A stretch of DNA of 64,000 bases, taken from assembly GCA_026874595.1 (NCBI GenBank), contig CM049313.1, forward strand, positions 32,612,008 through 32,676,007, in the 5' to 3' direction. The notes below the pieces were generated by a model that saw only the letters and a program-made list of their open reading frames with translations, was not told the origin of the DNA and did no database searches. Made by a program: the position numbers and the translations under genes. The DNA is from Sipunculus nudus (Eukaryota; Annelida; Sipuncula; Golfingiida; Sipunculidae). Within the stretch, counting starts at the first letter, position 1; every line of letters starts with the position of its first letter. Shown piece by piece: positions 50,711-61,120 of the stretch.

Positions 50711-53700
50711 AGTACCATGTTATGGCTGGGGGTGTGGTTTGACTGCCTGTCTGTAGTACCAAGTTATGACTGGGAGTGTAGTCTGACTGTCTGTAGTACC
50801 ATGTTATGGCTGGGAGTGTAGTCTGACTACCTGTCTGTAGTAACATGTTATGGCAGGGAGTGTAGTCTGACTGGCTGTCTGTAGTGCCATGTTATGGCTG
50901 GGAGTGTAGTCTGACTGCCTGTCTGTAGTGCCATGTTATGGTCTGACTGCCTGTCTCTAGTACCATGTTATGACTGGGAGTGTAGTCTGACTGCCTGTCT
51001 GTAGTAACATGTTATGGCAGGGAGTGTAGTCTGACTGGCTGTCTGTAGTGCCATGTTATGGCTGGGAGTGTAGTCTGACTGCCTGTCTGTAGTGCCATGT
51101 TATGGTCTGACTGCCTGTCTCTAGTACCATGTTATGACTGGGAGTGTAGTCTGACTGCCTGTCTCTAGTACCATGTTATGGCTTGGAGAGTAGTCTGTCT
51201 GTAGTGCAATGTTACGGCTGGAAGTGTGGTCTGACTGCCTGTCTGTAGTACCATGTTATGGCTGGGAGTTTAGTCTAACTGCCTGTCTGTAGTACCATGT
51301 TATGGCTGGGTGTGTAGTCTGACTGCCTGTCTCTTGTACCATGTTATGACTGGGAGTGTAGTCTGACTGCCTGTCTCTTGTACCATGTTATGACTGGGAG
51401 TGTAGTCTGACTGCCTGTCTGTAGTACCATGTTATGGCTGGGAGTGTAGTCTGACTGTCTGTAGTGCCATGTTATGACTGGGAGTGTAGTCTGATTGCCT
51501 GTCTGTAGTACCATGTTATGACTGGGAGTGTAGTCTGACTGTCTGTAGTGCCATGTTATGACTGGGAGTGTAATCTGACTGCCTGTCTGTAGTACCATGT
51601 TATTGCTGGGAGTGTAATCTGACTGCCAGTCTGTAGTACCAAGTTATGTCTGGGAGTGTAGTCTGACTGCCTGTCTGTAGTAACATGTTATGGCTGGGAG
51701 TGTAGTCTAACTGCCTCTCTGTGGTACCATGTTATGACTGTAGTCTGGGAGTGTAGTCTGACTGTATGTAATGCCATGTTATGGCTGGGAGTGTAGTCTT
51801 ACTGCCTGTCTGTAGTACCAAGTTATGACTGGGAGTGTGGTCTGTCTGCAGTCCCATGTTATGGCTGGGAGTGTGGTTTGACTGCCTGTCTGTAGTTCAA
51901 AGTTATGACTGGGAGTGTAGTCTGACTGTCTGTAGTACCATGTTATGGCTGGGAGTGTAGTCTGACTGCCTGTCTGTAGTAACATGTTTTGGCTGGGAGT
52001 GTAGTCCGATTGTCTGTAGTGCCATGTTATGGCTGGGAGTGTAGTCTGACTGCCTGTCTGTAGTACCAAGTAATGACTGGGAGTTAAGTCTTACTGTCTA
52101 TAGTGCCATGTTATGGCTGGAAGTTTGGTCTGACTGCCTGTCTGTAGTACCAATTTATGGCTGGGAGTGTAGTCTGACTGCCTGTCTGTAGTGCCATGTT
52201 ATGGTCTGACTGCCTGTCTCTAGTACCATGTTATGACTGGGAGTGTAGTCTGACTGCCTGTCTGTAGTACCATGTTATGACTGGGACTGTAGTCTGACTG
52301 CCTGTCTCTAGTACCATGTTATGGCTTGGAGTGTAGTCTGACTGTCTGTAGTGCCATGTTATGGCTGGGAGTGTGGTCTGACTGCCTGTCTGTAGTACCA
52401 TGTTATGGCTGGGAGTTTAGTCTGACTGCCTGTCTGTAGTACCATGTTATGGCTGGGAGTGTAGTCTGACTGTCTGTAGTGCCATGTTATGACTGGGAGT
52501 GTAGTCTGATTGCCTGTCTGTAGTACCATGTTATGACTGGGAGTGTAGTCTGACTGTCTGTAGTGCCATGTTATGACTGGGAGTGTAATCTGACTGCCTG
52601 TCTGTAGTACCATGTTATTGCTGGGAGTGTAATCTGACTGCCAGTCTGTAGTACCAAGTTATGTCTGGGAGTGTAGTCTGACTGCCTGTCTGTAGTACCA
52701 TGTTATGGCTTGGAGAGTAGTCTGTCTGTAGTGCAATATTACGGCTGGGAGTGTGGTCTGACTGCCTGTCTGTAGTACCATGTTATGCCTGGGAGTTTAG
52801 TCTAACTGCCTGTCTGTAGTACCATGTTATGGCTGGGTGTGTAGTCTGACTGCCTGTCTCTTGTACCATGTTATGACTGGGAGTGTAGTCTGACTGCCTG
52901 TCTCTTGTACCATGTTATGACTGGGAGTGTAGTCTGACTGCCTGTCTGTAGTACCATGTTATGGCTGGGAGTGTAGTCTGACTGTCTGTAGTGCCAAGTT
53001 ATGGGTGGGAGTGTAGTCTAACTGCCTCTCTGTGGTACCATGTTATGACTGTAGTCTGGGAGTGTAGTCTGATTGTCTGTAGTGCCATGTTATGGCTGGG
53101 AGTGTAGTCTGACTGCCTGTCTGTAGTACCAAGTAATGACTGGGAGTTAAGTCTGACTGTCTATAGTGCCATGTTATGGCTGGAAGTTTGGTCTGACTGC
53201 CTGTCTGTAGTACCAATTTATGGCTGGGAGTGTAGTCTGAATGCCTGTCTGTAGTGCCATGTTTTGGTCTGACTGCCTGTCTGTAGTACCATGTTATGAC
53301 TGGGAGTGTAGTCTGACTGCCTGTCTGTAGTACCATGTTATGACAGGGACTGTAGTCTGACTGCCTGTCTCTAGTACCATGTTATGGCTTGGAGTGTAGT
53401 CTGACTGTCTGTAGTGCCATGTTATGGCTGGGAGTGTGGTCTGACTGCCTGTCTCTTGTACCATGTTATGACTGGGAGTGTAGTCTGACTGCCTGTCTCT
53501 AGTACCATGTTATGACTGGGAGTGTAGTCTGCCTGTCTGTAGTACCATGTTATGGCTGGGGGTGTGGTTTGACTGCCTGTCTGTAGTACCAAGTTATGAC
53601 TGGGAGTGTAGTCTGATTGTCTGTAGTACCATGTTATGGCTGGGAGTGTAGTCTGACTACCTGTCTGTAGTAACATGTTATGGCTGGGAGTGTAGTCTGA

Positions 53701-56700
53701 CTGGCTGTCTGTAGTGCCATGTTATGGCTGGGAGTGTAGTCTGACTGCCTGTCTGTAGTGCCATGTTATGGTCTGACTGCCTGTCTGTAGTACCATGTTA
53801 TGACTGGGAGTGTAGTCTGACTGCCTGTCTCTAGTACCATGTTATGGCTTGGAGAGTAGTCTGTCTGTAGTGCAATGTTACGGCTGGGAGTGTGGTCTGA
53901 CTGCCTGTCTGTAGTACCATGTTATGGCTGGGAGTTTAGTCTAACTGCCTGTCTGAAGTACCATGTTATGGCTGGGTGTGTAGTCTGACTGCATGTCTCT
54001 TGTACCATGTTATGACTGGGAATGTAGTCTGACTGCCTGTCTCTTGTACCATGTTATGACTGGGAGTGTAGTCTGATTGCCTGTCTGTAGTACCATGTTA
54101 TGACTGGGAGTGTAGTCTGACTGTCTGTAGTGCCATGTTATGACTGGGAGTGTAATCTGACTGCCTGTCTGTAGTACCATGTTATTGCTGGGAGTGTAAT
54201 CTGACTGCCAGTCTGTAGTACCAAGTTATGTCTGGGAGTGTAGTCTGACTGCCTGTCTGTAGTAACATGTTATGGCTGGGAGTGTAGTCTAACTGCCTCT
54301 CTGTGGTACCATGTTATGACTGTAGTCTGGGAGTGTAGTCTGACTGCCTGTCTCTTGTACCATGTTATGGCTGGGAGTGTAGTCTTACTGCCTGTCTGTA
54401 GTACCAAGTTATGACTGGGAGTGTGGTCTGTCTGCAGTCCCATGTTATGGCTGGGAGTGTGGTTTGACTGCCTGTCTGTAGTTCCAAGTTATGACTGGGA
54501 GTGTAGTCTGACTCTCTGTAGTACCATGTTATGGCTGGGAGTGTAGTCTGACTGCCTCTCTGTAGTAACATGTTTTGGCTGGGAGTGTAGTCTGATTGTC
54601 TGTAGTGCCATGTTATGGCTGGGAGTGTAGTCTGACTGCCTGTCTGTAGTACCAAGTAATGACTGGGAGTTAAGTCTGACTGTCTATAGTGCCATGTTAT
54701 GGCTGGAAGTTTGGTCTGACTGCCTGTCTGTAGTACCAATTTATGGCTGGGAGTGTAGTCTGACTGCCTGTCTGTAGTGCCATGTTATGGTCTGACTGCC
54801 TGTCTCTAGTACCATGTTATGACTGGGAGTGTAGTCTGACTGCCTGTCTGTAGTACCATGTTATGACTGGGACTGTAGTCTGACTGCCTGTCTCTAGTAC
54901 CATGTTATGGCTTGGAGTGTAGTCTGACTGTCTGTAGTGCCATGTTATGGCTGGGAGTGTGGTCTGACTGCCTGTCTGTAGTACCATGTTATGGCTGGGA
55001 GTTTAGTCTGACTGCCTGTCTCTTGTACCATGTTATGACTGGGAGTGTAGTCTGACTGCCTGTCTCTAGTACCATGTTATGACTGGGAGTGTAGTCTGAC
55101 TGTCTGTAGTACCATGTTATGGCTGGGAGTGTAGTCTGACTGTATGTAGTGCCATGTTATGGCTGGGAGTGCAGTCTTACTGCCTGTCTGTAGTACCAAG
55201 TTATGACTGGGAGTGTAGTCTTACTGTCTGCAGTACCATGTTATGGCTGGGGGTGTGGTTTGACTGCCTGTCTGTAGTACCAAGTTATGACTGGGAGTGT
55301 AGTCTGACTGTCTGTAGTACCATGTTATGGCTGGGAGTGTAGTCTGACTACCTGTCTGTAGTAACATGTTATGGCAGGGAGTGTAGTCTGACTGGCTGTC
55401 TGTAGTGCCATGTTATGGCTGGGAGTGTAGTCTGACTGCCTGTCTGTAGTGCCATGTTATGGTCTGACTGCCTGTCTCTAGTACCATGTTATGACTGGGA
55501 GTGTAGTCTGACTGCCTGTCTCTAGTACCATGTTATGGCTTGGAGAGTAGTCTGTCTGTAGTGCAATGTTATGGCTGGGAGTGTGGTCTGACTGCCTGTC
55601 TGTAGTACCATGTTATGGCTGGGAGTTTAGTCTAACTGCCTGTCTGTAGTACCATGTTATGGCTGGGTGTGTAGTCTGACTGCCTGTCTCTTGTACCATG
55701 TTATGACTGGGAGTGTAGTCTGACAGCCTGTCTCTTGTACCATGTTATGACTGGGAGTGTAGTCTGACTGCCTGTCTGTAGTACCATGTTATGGCTGGGA
55801 GTGTAGTCTGACTGTCTGTAGTGCCATGTTATGACTGGGAGTGTAGTCTGATTGCCTGTCTGTAGTACCATGTTATGACTGGGAGTGTAGTCTGACTGTC
55901 TGTAGTGCCATGTTATGACTGGGAGTGTAATCTGACTGCCTGTCTGTAGTACCATGTTATTGCTGGGAGTGTAATCTGACTGCCAGTCTGTAGTACCAAG
56001 TTATGTCTGGGAGTGTAGTCTGACTGCCTGTCTGTAGTAACATGTTATGGCTGGGAGTGTAGTCTAACTGCCTCTCTGTGGTACCATGTTATGACTGTAG
56101 TCTGGGAGTGTAGTCTGACTGTATGTAATGCTATGTTATGGCTGGGAGTGTAGTCTTACTGCCTGTCTGTAGTACCAAGTTATGACTGGGAGTGTGGTCT
56201 GTCTGCAGTCCCATGTTATGGCTGGGAGTGTGGTTTGACTGCCTGTCTGTAGTTCAAAGTTATGACTGGGAGTGTAGTCTGACTGTCTGTAGTACCATGT
56301 TATGGCTGGGAGTGTAGTCTGACTGCCTGTCTGTAGTAACATGTTTTGGCTGGGAGTGTAGTCCGATTGTCTGTAGTGCCATGTTATGGCTGGGAGTGTA
56401 GTCTGACTGCCTGTCTGTAGTACCAAGTAATGACTGGGAGTTAAGTCTTACTGTCTATAGTGCCATGTTATGGCTGGAAGTTTGGTCTGACTGCCTGTCT
56501 GTAGTACCAATTTATGGCTGGGAGTGTAGTCTGACTGCCTGTCTGTAGTGCCATGTTATGGTCTGACTGCCTGTCTCTAGTACCATGTTATGACTGGGAG
56601 TGTAGTCTGACTGCCTGTCTGTAGTACCATGTTATGACTGGGACTGTAGTCTGACTGCCTGTCTCTAGTACCATGTTATGGCTTGGAGTGTAGTCTGACT

Positions 56701-57317
56701 GTCTGTAGTGCCATGTTATGGCTGGGAGTGTGGTCTGACTGCCTGTCTGTAGTACCATGTTATGGCTGGGAGTTTAGTCTGACTGCCTGTCTCTTGTACC
56801 ATGTTATGACTGGGAGTGTAGTCTGACTGCCTGTCTCTAGTACCATGTTATGACTGGGAGTGTAGTCTGACTGTCTGTAGTACCATGTTATGGCTTGGAG
56901 TGTAGTCTGACTCTCTGTAGTGCCATGTTATGACTGGGATTGTAGTCTGATTGCCCGTCTGTAGTACCATGTTATGACTGGGAGTGTAGTCTGACTGTCT
57001 GTAGTGCTATGTTATGACTGGGAATGTAATCTGACTGCCTGTCTTTAGTACCATGTTATTGCTGGGAGTGTAGTCTGACTGCCTGTCTGTGGTACCATGT
57101 TATTGCTGGGAGTGTAGTCTGACTGCCTGTCTGTGGTACCATGTTATGGCTGGGAGTGTAGTCTGACTGCCTGTCTGTGGTACCATGTTATGGCTGGGAG
57201 TGTAATCTGACTGCCTCTCTGTAGTACCATGTTATGACTGGGAGTGTAGTCTGCCGGTCTGTCTGTAGTACATTGTACCATGGCCTGACATGACAGCAAC
57301 AATGTATCCAATATGAT

Positions 57318-57753
57318 GACACAACCGGTGTAAAGTTTTATTTCTTGATCTAATACATGAATATCAATGTATATCTATATGTATATATATTTACAAACAC
57401 AGACACTGGGGCTGATATAGCATCTCAACACACTGTGTTTTCTTCCTTAATTGGTAGAATGGTAGAAAGTAATGTCAGTGTAACTGATTTGTACATGTTG
57501 TGAAATATGCAACCCTACATTTATTTTTTTTTTACATTTAACATACACATTTTCAAACTGTTCAACAAAACATCTCAACATCACTTTTAATATTCACCCT
57601 ATGTCACCATTAAATAAATCCCAACAATAATGTACTCGGAACTTGATTTCTAAGTCAGAAAATATGATGTCTTAAAAAGTTGTCAGTTATTTGATGTAGC
57701 ATAAAGTATGTGAAGAAGATGTTGGTCTACCATGGTGGAATGACTCCTTTTAT
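57318..57753 (-). other. COPE: Probable terminal 3'UTR exon of COPE
   Basis: On the minus strand an excellent acceptor (TTGTTTTCTTTTTCAG) ends at 57754. The sequence then runs without a recognised coding frame to AATAAA at 57342-57337, which is followed by a GU-rich TTGTGTCAT. A poly(A) site ~20 bases after the signal would lie near 57318, only ~30 bp from the last recognisable satellite unit. The upstream partner would be the donor at 61412 (CTTCAG/GTAAAT). Linking this exon to COPE is inference from strand, splice sites and position. Confidence 0.45.
57337..57342 (-). terminator. Poly(A) signal AATAAA
   Basis: AATAAA on the minus strand in the context AAGAAATAAAACTTTACACC, with a GU-rich stretch 10-20 bases beyond. 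A second AATAAA on the same strand is at 57519-57524 and could serve as an earlier site. Confidence 0.5.
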
Positions 57754-58404
57754 CTGAAAAAGAAAACAATACATTTCATGGATTGGCATTTACTTTTGTG
57801 TAAATTTGTTAATTTCCATTTGAATTAACAATGACACAAAGGTTATTGCAGTTAGCTTAGACAACAAGCTTATACTCATATTATGGCAAAACACTGACAG
57901 AGAACTTAGAGATCTAAGATCTTAGAGATAGGAAACAAAATCAGAAAAATGAGAAAATGTCATTCTAAACACAGAAAAATTTTATAATAAAAAAAAATCT
58001 GTTTATAATTTGGTTTCAATGTTTTCAAAACAGAAGAAGTCATACCTTTTTAGGCTAATCATTTATCAAACAAAATTAACAAAAGGCAATTTTACAAAGT
58101 GAAGACTGGATTACCAAAAATTAATTATATTTCTTGATCAATGCAAGCCATTTGTTTGTCCAGTGCAAACTTTGAAAAATTTTCAAGTATTTATTTTGAT
58201 GCATGTGTAAAATAAGGTAATAGTAAGCTGGATTACTATTGGCTCTGTTTAGGTTGTACCTCTTTCGGGATAATTGTACATCATGTACCAATGATCTAAG
58301 AATACTATACTGAACATTACATGCTACTCATTTGTATAAGATTATTTCACCTCCTTGAATCAGCTATGTCTGACAGGTAGTGCATGACACTGTATCATTA
58401 AACA
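57754..58404. other. Probable 3'UTR intron of COPE, left part; no features seen
   Basis: AT-rich. No exon, RNA gene or clear repeat copy is recognised between the candidate acceptor and the fold-back element at 58405. Confidence 0.4.
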
Positions 58405-58602
58405 AGTGACCCATGGGTCATGATGCTCAGCTGACTAGGAAGAGATTCACAAAAGGAATTTTATCATCTGAATAAAAAAATTTGTAGGTGGTATCCCCAT
58501 TCAACTGTTGCTATTAAAGTTCTTCAAAACCAACAAGAAGAACATGTTTCATGAAAATATGTCCATCCATTCCCATGAAATATGCAATCAGCTGAGCTAA
58601 AA
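58405..58602. mobile_element. Short fold-back element with 10 bp terminal inverted repeats (MITE-like)
   Basis: GCTCAGCTGA at 58425-58434 and its exact reverse complement TCAGCTGAGC at 58588-58597 bracket ~150 bp with no coding capacity. The left end lies in AACAAGTGACCCATGGGTCA, and a similar left end (AACAAGGGACCTATGGGTCA then CTGTGCTCAGCTGAC) is at ~59121-59155. The right end GCTGAGCTAA matches the right ends of the other interspersed repeats in the window, suggesting one superfamily of non-autonomous elements. Confidence 0.55.
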
Positions 58603-58798
58603 TTTATCATGCACATTTTTAAAGGGCATCCCTTGATGTCAAGACCGAATATTCTAGGTATAACAGTAAAGTTTTGTACCCTGTCTGACAGTCTGACTGC
58701 TTAAAATGTTTTTTGCCAATAATATAGGTCTCTATGACCTAACTTTAGGTTTCCATGGAGATTGCCCAGGATGTTTTGGCCAGTAGTATGCAAAATAT

Positions 58799-58813
58799 AG
58801 GTCACTGTGACCT
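58799..58813. promoter_or_regulatory. Perfect palindromic estrogen-receptor-type element AGGTCACTGTGACCT
   Basis: Inverted AGGTCA half-sites separated by three bases. The minus strand reads AGGTCACAGTGACCT, which as I recall is the classical vitellogenin A2 ERE. It lies within a repeat module in a probable COPE intron. The sequence match is exact, but function is unknown. Confidence 0.4.
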
Positions 58814-58951
58814 AATTTCAGGTTTCCAAGGAGATTTCCCAAGACATTCCTGTATATTACATTTGAACACTGTGAGGTTAGCAGACACAATTTGTGCCCT
58901 ATCTGACTGAGTACTCAAAATAATGTTTTCAGCCTGTACTTTGCAAAATAT

Positions 58952-58966
58952 AGGTCACCATGACCT
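58952..58966. promoter_or_regulatory. Second perfect AGGTCAnnnTGACCT palindrome
   Basis: AGGTCACCATGACCT lies in the third module of the same repeat. The first module's version (58726-58740) has one half-site mismatch (AGGTCT). Two perfect sites ~150 bp apart could cooperate if bound. Confidence 0.35.
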
Positions 58967-59062
58967 AATTTCAGGTTTCCTGGGAAATTGGTCAAGGAAC
59001 TCCCTCAATGTACAGTTATAAGTTCCTAGGTCTAACAGTTATGTTTTGTGCCCTGATATTGT

Positions 59063-60125
59063 TCCGCCTGCTTCATCTGAAGGTCTCAAAAATAGAGAAA
59101 AAAATGCATAAAAATTTGAAAACAAGGGACCTATGGGTCACTGTGCTCAGCTGACGTTAACCTTGAAGGTAAAAATCTTAAATAATATCAAATGGAGATA
59201 AAGTGTAAGAGGAAGAGGTAATAAAGGCCATGGTTGGTTTATATGATTGGTTTGTATTGATGAGCAAGAAATTGTTGCACAAAATATTTTGCGACCTGAC
59301 CATGTGTTTCCTAATGTTGAAACTAAAGCATGTGAGCAGTTTGTGAACAAATGATCTGTACTATTACCATGATCATTAGTTGGTTTTTCGATTAACTGTT
59401 GACATTTCAGTAGTTTACACATTTGTTCAATTGAATCTATTTTTTTTGTATAATATATATTGTTAAATATATATGTATTTTTTTAATGAAATGTATACAG
59501 TTGAAATATAGCTAATTAACAACATAAAACAGGGCAAAGAAAGCCTGATCTCAAATCTGCTGAGGCAGGAATATAAATGAACAAATGTTTGTATTAAATC
59601 CTCATTTTTTTATCACATCAATTATTTTCTAATTTAAGTTTATATTTCTATACATTTCCAATTTAACATATATATCTGAATATAAATGTTGATTCATAAA
59701 TTTTAACTGCATCATCATAAATCTCAATCTTGTCAGATAACACCACATCATGCATACAAATGTTTATTTATTTTTTACCACAAAAATATATCTTTTAAAT
59801 CTGCAAAACAATAAATATCTAAAAATAATACTTGATTTAGATTTCATAATTTTTAATTGTGTCTTTATTTATCCATAATGTGCTTCATATTTTATAATAA
59901 CTTAAGCATACTGATGGGTTCAATTATATTTGTTAAAATCATTTAAAAGAAAATTGATTTCTTTAAAAATGCTACATTACACAACATTGCATCTTCTGGA
60001 TTACACCTTGAATTATTTTTTCAAGGAAAGTTTTTGCATATCGGAGTGGAAACAGCATTACAATTAAGGAAATACAGTGAAAACAAAAACAATTACTGCA
60101 TAACACTTGGTGGGTTGGGTTTGCC
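59063..60125. other. AT-rich intronic or intergenic stretch
   Basis: Contains an isolated repeat left end at ~59121-59155 and otherwise AT-rich sequence with no supported exon. The minus-strand frame at 59147-59422 has no recognised domain or codon signal. Confidence 0.45.
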
Positions 60126-60145
60126 GGGGGGGGGGGGGGGGGGGG
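60126..60145. repeat. Poly-G tract (G20)
   Basis: Uninterrupted run of 20 G on the plus strand, followed by TGATTGGGGTGGTG. Confidence 0.85.
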
Positions 60146-60179
60146 TGATTGGGGTGGTGATATGAGAATAACTGTACAC

Positions 60180-60270
60180 CTGTCACAGCAGGGGATCTCC
60201 CCCAGTGACTGTAACAAATCAGAAACCCTGGCATAGCTGACTTCCAGTGACCTGGAGTGGGACACTGCAT
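60180..60270 (-). other. Exon-like segment on the minus strand (uncertain)
   Basis: A 91-base segment is bounded on the minus strand by an AG acceptor (GCTGTGATTACAG) and a GT donor (ACAG/GTGTAC). It is open in at least two frames and more GC-rich than its surroundings. It lies between the COPE stop-codon exon and the candidate terminal exon, so it could be an alternative 3'UTR exon or part of an unrecognised repeat. I do not recognise the peptide. Confidence 0.15.
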
Positions 60271-60360
60271 CTGTAATCACAGCAAGTGACTACAGAAAAA
60301 AAATCAATAACTAGCTTAATTTTCAAGCTTTTATTTTCAAATTTCAGATTTAGACAAACT

Positions 60361-61020
60361 ACATATTTATGTTTACATGCTGTGAAAATTAAATCAATGG
60401 TGCTTACAGGAAAAAAACGTGCCAAGGTCAAAGTTGGGCAAAATTTAAGGTACTGATTTTTTTTTATGCTAATAACTTAAAAAATTTTTAAAAATTCAGA
60501 TTTTATTTTGGGTAAACAATTGAATCTTAATTAAACATAGTTATATACTTGAGAAAATAGACTCTAGTTTCAAAATTTTTCATGTTAAGTGAGTTATTAT
60601 TTTTCTTGATTTTTTACAAAGTCCATTATGTTTGGGCCCATAACTTAAAGAATTTAGACTTTACAGACTTAATTTCTGGCATGTACATAGGAACTATATA
60701 GAGTAATATTTATGGTAAATATGAGGAAAAACAGATGAGTGGTTTTGATATTAGGCAGTCCTGAAGTGTGAAAATAGGATTTAAATAAAAAATTGAGGTT
60801 TTTCCTAAATTTCTCAAAGGAGCAAAGTCGCAAAGACCCAGTTTTCGGCTTGGTAGGAGATCTTGGGGACATATAACATTATGCTGAATTTTGGATTCCT
60901 AGGTCTTACGGTTTCAAAACGTGCCATATCTACCGACGGACGGACGGACGGACAGACAGACGGACGACGGACAATGGACCACGACTATAGCTCAGATGAC
61001 TTATAGTCAGCTGAGCTAAA
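60361..61020 (+). mobile_element. Interspersed repeat, longer copy, ending CAGCTGAGCTAA
   Basis: Full-length-looking counterpart of 8831-9332. It carries ~140 bp (about 60750-60890, with AAGTCGCAAAGACCCAG and GGAGATCTTGGGGACAT) that the other copy lacks. A GGACGGACGGACGGACAGACAG-like tract near 60937-60970 precedes the conserved end. Non-coding. Confidence 0.75.
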
Positions 61021-61120
61021 TAACACAGGTGGCACCACCAGTCTTCAGGAAATGATGAAACACTATTTGATTAATATATATGGAAAGAATCATGGCAAAT
61101 CAATACATTAGTTATTCAGA

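Larger units (their letters stand above)
40091..51010. repeat. Super-block 2 of the giant array (about 11 kb)
   Basis: Near-identical to super-block 1 in variant order: offset 11,437 bp before the 420 bp difference and 11,017-11,021 bp after it. The variant GCAATATTACGG occurs in register at ~35468 and ~46486. A third, partial start of the series (1,683 / 1,015) follows from 49,661 to 52,359. Confidence 0.6.
24077..57290. repeat. Array 2, giant version: 33 kb minisatellite/satellite with nested higher-order structure
   Basis: About 33.2 kb built almost entirely of 44 bp units and 40 bp units (lacking TGCC), often alternating as 84 bp dimers. Marked variants include a 32 bp form missing CTGGGAGTGTAG, GCAATGTTACGG or GCAATATTACGG, CTGGAAGTTTGGTCTGAC, GACTGTAGTCTGGGAGTG, and GGCAGGGAGTG. 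They recur in fixed order every ~1.7-1.8 kb over most of 26-56 kb. A fixed 255 bp anchor block starts at 26008, 27783, 29514, 31289, 32972, 33987, 35094, 36869, 38640, 40951, 42726, 43989, 45004, 46111, 47886, 49661, 51344, 52359 and 55701. Both ends (24.08-25.8 kb and 56.9-57.29 kb) are less regular than the middle, as expected for unequal exchange. The many near-identical short open frames are shadows of the 84 bp dimer. Confidence 0.95.
58719..59062 (+). repeat. Three diverged tandem modules, each with an AGGTCA-type palindrome
   Basis: Each module reads AATATAGGTC..TATGACCT or similar, then AATTTCAGGTTTCC and GGAGATT. Palindromes are at 58726-58740, 58799-58813 and 58952-58966. The modules are internal copies of the interspersed repeat family also seen at 61121-61386 and 15369-15622. 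Confidence 0.65.

Noticed and set aside
24404-56426. Dozens of near-identical 62-124 codon frames on both strands across the giant array
   Set aside because: They recur at satellite periodicity on both strands with no start context, domain or constraint, so they are repeat shadows.
24077-57290. CRISPR array
   Set aside because: There are no unique spacers between repeats; units are contiguous and the surroundings are animal DNA with spliced genes.
24077-57290. Telomeric or rDNA origin of the large array
   Set aside because: No TTAGGG-type units and no rRNA-like sequence were seen. The unit is a 40/44 bp minisatellite.
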